Source: Plastoroseomonas sp036499545 | GTDB lineage: Bacteria > Pseudomonadota > Alphaproteobacteria > Acetobacterales > Acetobacteraceae | Length of the DNA stretch: 34,226 nucleotides | NCBI GenBank assembly: GCA_036499545.1 | Contig: DASYDR010000144.1 | Coordinates: 1-34,226, forward strand | Reading direction: 5' to 3' | Part shown: positions 30,423-34,226 of the stretch, piece after piece | Numbering within the stretch: position 1 is the first letter of the stretch | Layout: each line of letters starts with the position of its first letter | The notes under the pieces: generated by a model | Told to the model about the DNA's origin: nothing | Databases searched by the model: none | Seen by the model: the letters and a program-made list of their open reading frames with translations, nothing else | Made by a program: the position numbers and the translations under genes

Positions 30423-32750
30423 TCACGCCGCCTTGGCTGCCGCCAAGGCTCTCCAGACAATTTCCGGGGTGGCGGGCATGTCGATATGCCGCACGCCGGC
30501 AACCGACAGCGCGTCCACGATCGCGTTCACCAGCGCCGGCGGGCTGCCGACCGCGCCGGCTTCGCCGGCGCCCTTCACGCCGAGCGGATTGGTCTCGCAG
30601 GGCACGGAGACCAGGCTGACATCGATGTCCGGCAGATCATCCGCCCGCGGCAGCGCGTAATCCATGAAGGAGGCGGAGAGGAGCTGGCCGCTGTCAGGGT
30701 CGTAGGCGGTACGCTCCATCATCGCCTGGCCGATGCCCTGCGCCACGCCGCCATGCACCTGGCCGCGCACGATCAGCGGGTTCAGCGCATGGCCGACATC
30801 GTCCACCACGATGTAGCGCGGGATGGTGACGTGGCCGGTGTCGGGGTCGATCTCCACCTCCGCCACGTGGCAGCCATTCGGGAAGGTGTGCGCCTTGATG
30901 TCGGCCGTCTCCTGCGCATCCAGCAGGATGCCGCTGTCGCCCTTGGCGACGCGCGCGCGCTGCGTCGCCGCCAGTTCCAGGATGCCGATGCCGCGATCGG
31001 TACCGGCGACGCCGAAGCGGCCGCGCTCGAACTCGATATCGGCGACCGCGGCTTCCAGCACCTCGCCGGCCGCCATCCTGCCTTTCTCGACCACGCTCGC
31101 CGTGGTGACGAGGATCGCCTGGCCTTCGGAATAGAGGCTGCGGGCGCCGCCGGTGCCACCGCCCGAGGGCAGCGTCTCGGAATCGCCCTGCCGCACCCGG
31201 ATCTTCTCCATCGGGATGCCGAGCTCGTGGTTCGTCAGCATGGCATAGGCTGTCTCATGGCCCTGGCCGGTCGACTGGGTGCCGACATAGACATCGACGA
31301 AGCCATCCTCGGCGAAGACCACCTTGGCGTTCTCCTTGGCGTCGCCGCCGGTGGCCTCGAGGTAATAGGCCAGGCCGATGCCGCGCTTGCGGCCCTGCTT
31401 CGCCGCGGCGGTGCGCCGTGCCTCGAACCCGGCCCAGTCGATCTTCTCCAGCGCGGTGTCCATCAGCCGGGCGAATTCGCCGGAATCGTAGCGCTGCCCG
31501 ATCGCGGTGACGTAGGGCATGGCGGAGGCGGGAACCATGTTCTGCCGACGCAGCGCGATGCGGTCGCGCCCGGTGTTGCGCGCCGCCGCATCGATCAGCC
31601 GCTCCACCAGGTAGTTGCTCTCCGGCCGCCCGGCACCGCGATAGGCATCGACCGGCGTGGTGTTGGTCAGAACGCCCAGCACATGCGCGTGGATCGCCTG
31701 GAACTGGTAGACCGACGCCAGGACCTTGGTGCCGGCGCCGGTCGGGATGAAGGGCGCGAAGGTCGAGAGATAGGCGCCCATGCCGGCATAGTTGGTGGTG
31801 CGGAGCGCCAGGAAATTGCCGTCCTTGTCGAGCGCCAGTTCGCCGGTGGTGATGTTGTCGCGGCCATGCGTATCGGCGACGAAGGCCTCGGTACGGGCGG
31901 ACACCCACTTCACCGGCCGGTTCAGCCTGCGCGCCGCGTGGCAGACCATCACATGTTCGGCATAGAGGTAGAGCTTCATGCCGAAGCCGCCGCCGACATC
32001 CGGCGTGACGACACGGAAATGGCTCTGCGGCAGCTTGAACACGATATCGCCCAGCAACTGCTTCAGCAGCCAGGAGCCCTGGGTGTTCGTCGTCAGCGTC
32101 CAATGGTCGCTGGCGGCGTCGTATTCGGCGAGTGCGGCACGGGCTTCCATGCTGGCGACGACGACGCGGTTGTTGACGATGGTGAGCGTCGTCACGTGGT
32201 CGGCCTGGGCGAAAAGCGCATCGGCCTTCGCCTTGTCGCCGGCATCCCAGTCGAAGCAGATGTTGTTCGCGACCTCCGGCCACACGCGCGGCATGCCGGC
32301 ATCCCGGGCGGTCGCAAGGTCGGTGACGGCGGGCAGGATGTCATACTCGACGAGGACCGCCTCGGCGCCGTCGCGCGCCGCCTCCGGCGTCTCGGCGACC
32401 ACGAAGGCGACCGGGTCGCCGACATGGCGGACCATGTCGGTCGCCAGCGCCAGGCGCGGGGTCTGGGCGCGCGGCGTGCCGTCGCTGTTCTTCATCGGGA
32501 TCACGCAGGGCACTTCGCCGAGGCCGTCGGCCTGCATGTCGGCGCCGGTGATCACCGCGACCACGCCCGGCAGCGCGAGCGCCGGCGCGGTATCGATCGA
32601 CAGGATGCGCGCATGGGCGTGCGGGCTGCGCAGCACCACCCCATGTGCCTGGCCGGCGGCGCTGACGTCATCCGTGTAGCGCCCATGCCCCTGCAGCAGG
32701 CGCGGGTCCTCGACGCGGCGGACCGGCTGGCTCAATCCGAACTTGGCCAT
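30423..32750 (-). CDS. Xanthine dehydrogenase-family molybdopterin-binding subunit
   Basis: The 775-residue protein is the large molybdenum subunit of the xanthine dehydrogenase/CO-dehydrogenase-like family. An N-terminal a/b hammerhead domain (RVEDPRLLQGHGRYTDDV) is followed by the cofactor-binding domains. These include VTPDVGGGFGMKLYLYAEH, AYRGAGRPESNYLVE near 367 and TGQGHETAYAMLTNHELG. The catalytic glutamate is in GVKGAGEAGAVGSPPA near 729. The active loop AYRGAGR, not AYRCSFR, argues against a true aerobic CO dehydrogenase. It should oxidise an aldehyde or N-heterocycle. The FAD and 2Fe-2S subunit genes are not beside it: the next gene upstream is an RND pump. No sequence in the window supplies them. 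Confidence 0.93.
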   Translation of the reverse strand: MAKFGLSQPVRRVEDPRLLQGHGRYTDDVSAAGQAHGVVLRSPHAHARILSIDTAPALALPGVVAVITGADMQADGLGEVPCVIPMKNSDGTPRAQTPRLALATDMVRHVGDPVAFVVAETPEAARDGAEAVLVEYDILPAVTDLATARDAGMPRVWPEVANNICFDWDAGDKAKADALFAQADHVTTLTIVNNRVVVASMEARAALAEYDAASDHWTLTTNTQGSWLLKQLLGDIVFKLPQSHFRVVTPDVGGGFGMKLYLYAEHVMVCHAARRLNRPVKWVSARTEAFVADTHGRDNITTGELALDKDGNFLALRTTNYAGMGAYLSTFAPFIPTGAGTKVLASVYQFQAIHAHVLGVLTNTTPVDAYRGAGRPESNYLVERLIDAAARNTGRDRIALRRQNMVPASAMPYVTAIGQRYDSGEFARLMDTALEKIDWAGFEARRTAAAKQGRKRGIGLAYYLEATGGDAKENAKVVFAEDGFVDVYVGTQSTGQGHETAYAMLTNHELGIPMEKIRVRQGDSETLPSGGGTGGARSLYSEGQAILVTTASVVEKGRMAAGEVLEAAVADIEFERGRFGVAGTDRGIGILELAATQRARVAKGDSGILLDAQETADIKAHTFPNGCHVAEVEIDPDTGHVTIPRYIVVDDVGHALNPLIVRGQVHGGVAQGIGQAMMERTAYDPDSGQLLSASFMDYALPRADDLPDIDVSLVSVPCETNPLGVKGAGEAGAVGSPPALVNAIVDALSVAGVRHIDMPATPEIVWRALAAAKAA

Positions 32751-32819
32751 CGGGGGCTCCCATCCCTGGTTTCCCCGGGATCATCGGCGATCCTGCCCGG
32801 GATGGGGAAGGGGGGATCA

Positions 32820-32854
32820 CAAGGAAACGGCGCCGCGCGGGGCGCGGCGCCGTT
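32820..32854 (-). terminator. Intrinsic terminator of the RND pump gene
   Basis: AACGGCGCCGCG (32826-32837) and CGCGGCGCCGTT (32843-32854) form a perfect twelve-base-pair stem around CGGGG. Read on the minus strand the stem is followed by TCCTTGTG, a short U-rich stretch. It lies just after the RND gene stop and before the large-subunit gene. Confidence 0.75.
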
Positions 32855-32878
32855 CCGGCCGTGGCATGGCGGCGGCGC

Positions 32879-34226
32879 TCAGGCCGCCGGCGGCGGTGCC
32901 CTGCGGAAGCCGCGCTTGGCCCATTCGCGGGTCGACTGGAACGCGACATAGAGCATCGGGATCACGAAGATGCCGATGATCGCCGCGGCCAGCATGCCGC
33001 CGAACACCGCGGTGCCGACGGCGCGGCGGGACAACATGGCGGCACCCTGGGCGGTGACCAGCGGCAGCAGGCCGAGGATGAAGGCGATCGAGGTCATCAT
33101 GACCGCCCGGAACCGCAGCTTGGCGCCCTGCACCGCGGCTTCCCGCACCGGCACGCCTTCTTCCCGTTTCTCCTTGGCGAACTCGACGATCAGGATGCCG
33201 TTCTTGGCGGCCAGCGCGATCAGCACGACAAGGCCGATCTGCGCATAGATGTCGAGCGGCAGGTTGGACAGCAGCAGGGCCCCGAATGCCCCGAGCACGC
33301 CGACCGCGACCGAGAGCAGCACCGGGATCGGGATCATCCAGCTCTCGTAGAGCGCCACCAGGAAGAGGTAGGCGAAGAGCACCGCGAGTGCCAGGATGTA
33401 GACGGTCTGCCCCGCCGCCGCCTTCTCCTGGAAGGCGACGCCGGTCCATTCGAAGCCGTAGCCGGTGGGCAGCACCTGGCGGGACAGCCGCTCCATGGCA
33501 CCGAGCGCATCGCCCGACGACACTCCCGGCCGGCCGGCGCCGCTGATCGAGATGCCGCGATAATTGTTGTAGCGGAAGATGGTCTGCGGCCCGATCGCCG
33601 GGCGCAGGTCGGCGACGGCGCGCAGCGGCACCATCTCGCCGCGCGCATTGCGCACATGGATGCGCCAGACGTCGTCGATATCGTCGCGGTCCCGCGCCTC
33701 GCCCTGGATGTTCACCTGCCAGGTGCGCCCGAACAGGTTGAAATCGTTGACGTAGAAGCCGCCCAGCGTCGATTGCAGGGCGCTGAAGACATTGGCGATC
33801 GACAGCCCCAGCGCCTGCGCCTTCTCCCGGTCGAGATCGAGGAAGAGCGAGGGGTTGGAGGCGTTGAAGGTCGAGAAGACCTGCGCCAGCTGCGGGTCCT
33901 GGTTCGCGGCCACGATCATGCCGAGCATCGTCGCCGACAGGTCCTGGGTCGACCGCCCTTCGTAATCCTGCAGGATGTATTCGAAGCCGCCGCCGGTGCC
34001 GAGGCCGATGATCGGCGGCAGGTTGAAGGCGAAGACATTCGCCGTCCGGATCCCGGCGCCTTGCGCGAAGACCTGGCCGATCGCCGCGTTCACCGAGGCC
34101 TGGACCGTGGTGCGGTCGGCGAAGGGCTTCATGCGGGCGACCAGGAAGACCGAGTTCGACTGCGCGCCGCCATCGATCAGCGAGAAGCCGACGACCGCCA
34201 GCGTCCCTTCGATGGCGGGGTTGCGG
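32879..34226 (-). CDS. RND efflux transporter permease, HAE1 family (C-terminal part)
   Basis: About 449 codons of a protein normally near 1050 residues are present; the N-terminus lies beyond the window and the frame is open to its edge (visible start RNPAIEGTLAVVGFSLIDGG). The porter region includes GTGGGFEYILQD, FNASNPSLFLDLDREKAQAL and FNLFGRTWQVNIQGEARDR. It is followed by the C-terminal membrane helices with LAAKNGILIVEFAKE and MTSIAFILGLLPLVTAQGA, typical of AcrB/MexF-like drug-proton antiporters. The tail is short (FRRAPPPAA). The membrane-fusion and outer-membrane partner genes, if present, would lie outside the window. A strong terminator follows. Confidence 0.94.
   Translation of the reverse strand, partial: RNPAIEGTLAVVGFSLIDGGAQSNSVFLVARMKPFADRTTVQASVNAAIGQVFAQGAGIRTANVFAFNLPPIIGLGTGGGFEYILQDYEGRSTQDLSATMLGMIVAANQDPQLAQVFSTFNASNPSLFLDLDREKAQALGLSIANVFSALQSTLGGFYVNDFNLFGRTWQVNIQGEARDRDDIDDVWRIHVRNARGEMVPLRAVADLRPAIGPQTIFRYNNYRGISISGAGRPGVSSGDALGAMERLSRQVLPTGYGFEWTGVAFQEKAAAGQTVYILALAVLFAYLFLVALYESWMIPIPVLLSVAVGVLGAFGALLLSNLPLDIYAQIGLVVLIALAAKNGILIVEFAKEKREEGVPVREAAVQGAKLRFRAVMMTSIAFILGLLPLVTAQGAAMLSRRAVGTAVFGGMLAAAIIGIFVIPMLYVAFQSTREWAKRGFRRAPPPAA

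Noticed and set aside
30235..30660. Short plus-strand open frame across repeat copy B
   Set aside because: Starts in the terminator, crosses the structured repeat and runs antisense into the large-subunit gene; no ribosome site.
30486..32951. A long open frame antisense to the molybdenum hydroxylase gene
   Set aside because: The opposite strand has all family motifs; this frame has none and continues past the gene boundary as composition-driven open sequence.

Overview
The window is high-GC, densely coded alphaproteobacterial DNA. Gene content points to the Rhodospirillales, most likely the Acetobacteraceae (Roseomonas-like). Supporting features are a proteobacterial HNH gene, GluQ-RS, an Atm1-type exporter, Coq7-based ubiquinone synthesis, an Mla-type lipid transporter, and hydantoinase and molybdenum-hydroxylase genes. 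The taxonomic placement is inference from content and codon use. I see no rRNA, tRNA, CRISPR array, prophage or insertion sequence; this is ordinary chromosome with several unusual non-coding repeats.

Layout. 1-766 (minus): a GST gene followed by the start of a probable cupin gene. 849-1873 (plus): dsbB and coq7, overlapping by 4 bp. 1872-2505: hairpin repeats around a small NTF2-like gene. 2474-4957 (minus): a 2OG-Fe(II) oxygenase, an HNH nuclease and an acyl-protein-thioesterase-like hydrolase. 5011-5856 (plus): gluQ. 5841-6698 (minus): a DUF4743/Nudix protein. 6782-9427 (plus): an Atm1-family ABC exporter, a small unknown protein and rpmB. 9535-13241 (minus): hyuB-hyuA. 13345-15282 (plus): an SMP-30 lactonase and a fluoroacetate-dehalogenase-like hydrolase. 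15459-16379 (minus): an unknown protein. 16646-24332 (plus): alpha-2-macroglobulin, pbpC and a PAP2 phosphatase. 24339-25076 (minus): an RluA-type pseudouridine synthase. 25092-25838 (plus): a SpoU/TrmH methyltransferase. 25885-29371 (plus): an mlaE-mlaF-mlaD-lipoprotein operon. 29436-30146 (plus): a secreted two-domain protein with a Gly-rich linker. 30423-32750 (minus): a xanthine-dehydrogenase-type large subunit. 32879-34226 (minus): the C-terminal part of an RND efflux pump.

Working relations. DsbB passes electrons to ubiquinone and Coq7 helps make it, and the two genes are translationally coupled. Alpha-2-macroglobulin and PbpC form the known periplasmic protease-trap and peptidoglycan-repair pair. 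MlaE, MlaF, MlaD and the lipoprotein form one phospholipid transporter. HyuA and HyuB form one two-subunit enzyme.

The most unusual material is non-coding. (a) Two ~150-nt copies of a GC-rich repeat (15303-15455 and 30258-30413) lie at the 3' ends of convergent gene pairs. They share hairpins in which paired bases change together between copies, which suggests a conserved RNA or cruciform structure. (b) A second family of ~55-nt hairpin repeats (core around 1872-1988, 8655-8711 and 9428-9464, with a decayed relative at 2476-2505) starts exactly at the stop codons of upstream genes. In one case it appears to supply the C-terminus of a protein. (c) A long palindromic element lies upstream of the dehalogenase-like gene (14267-14370).
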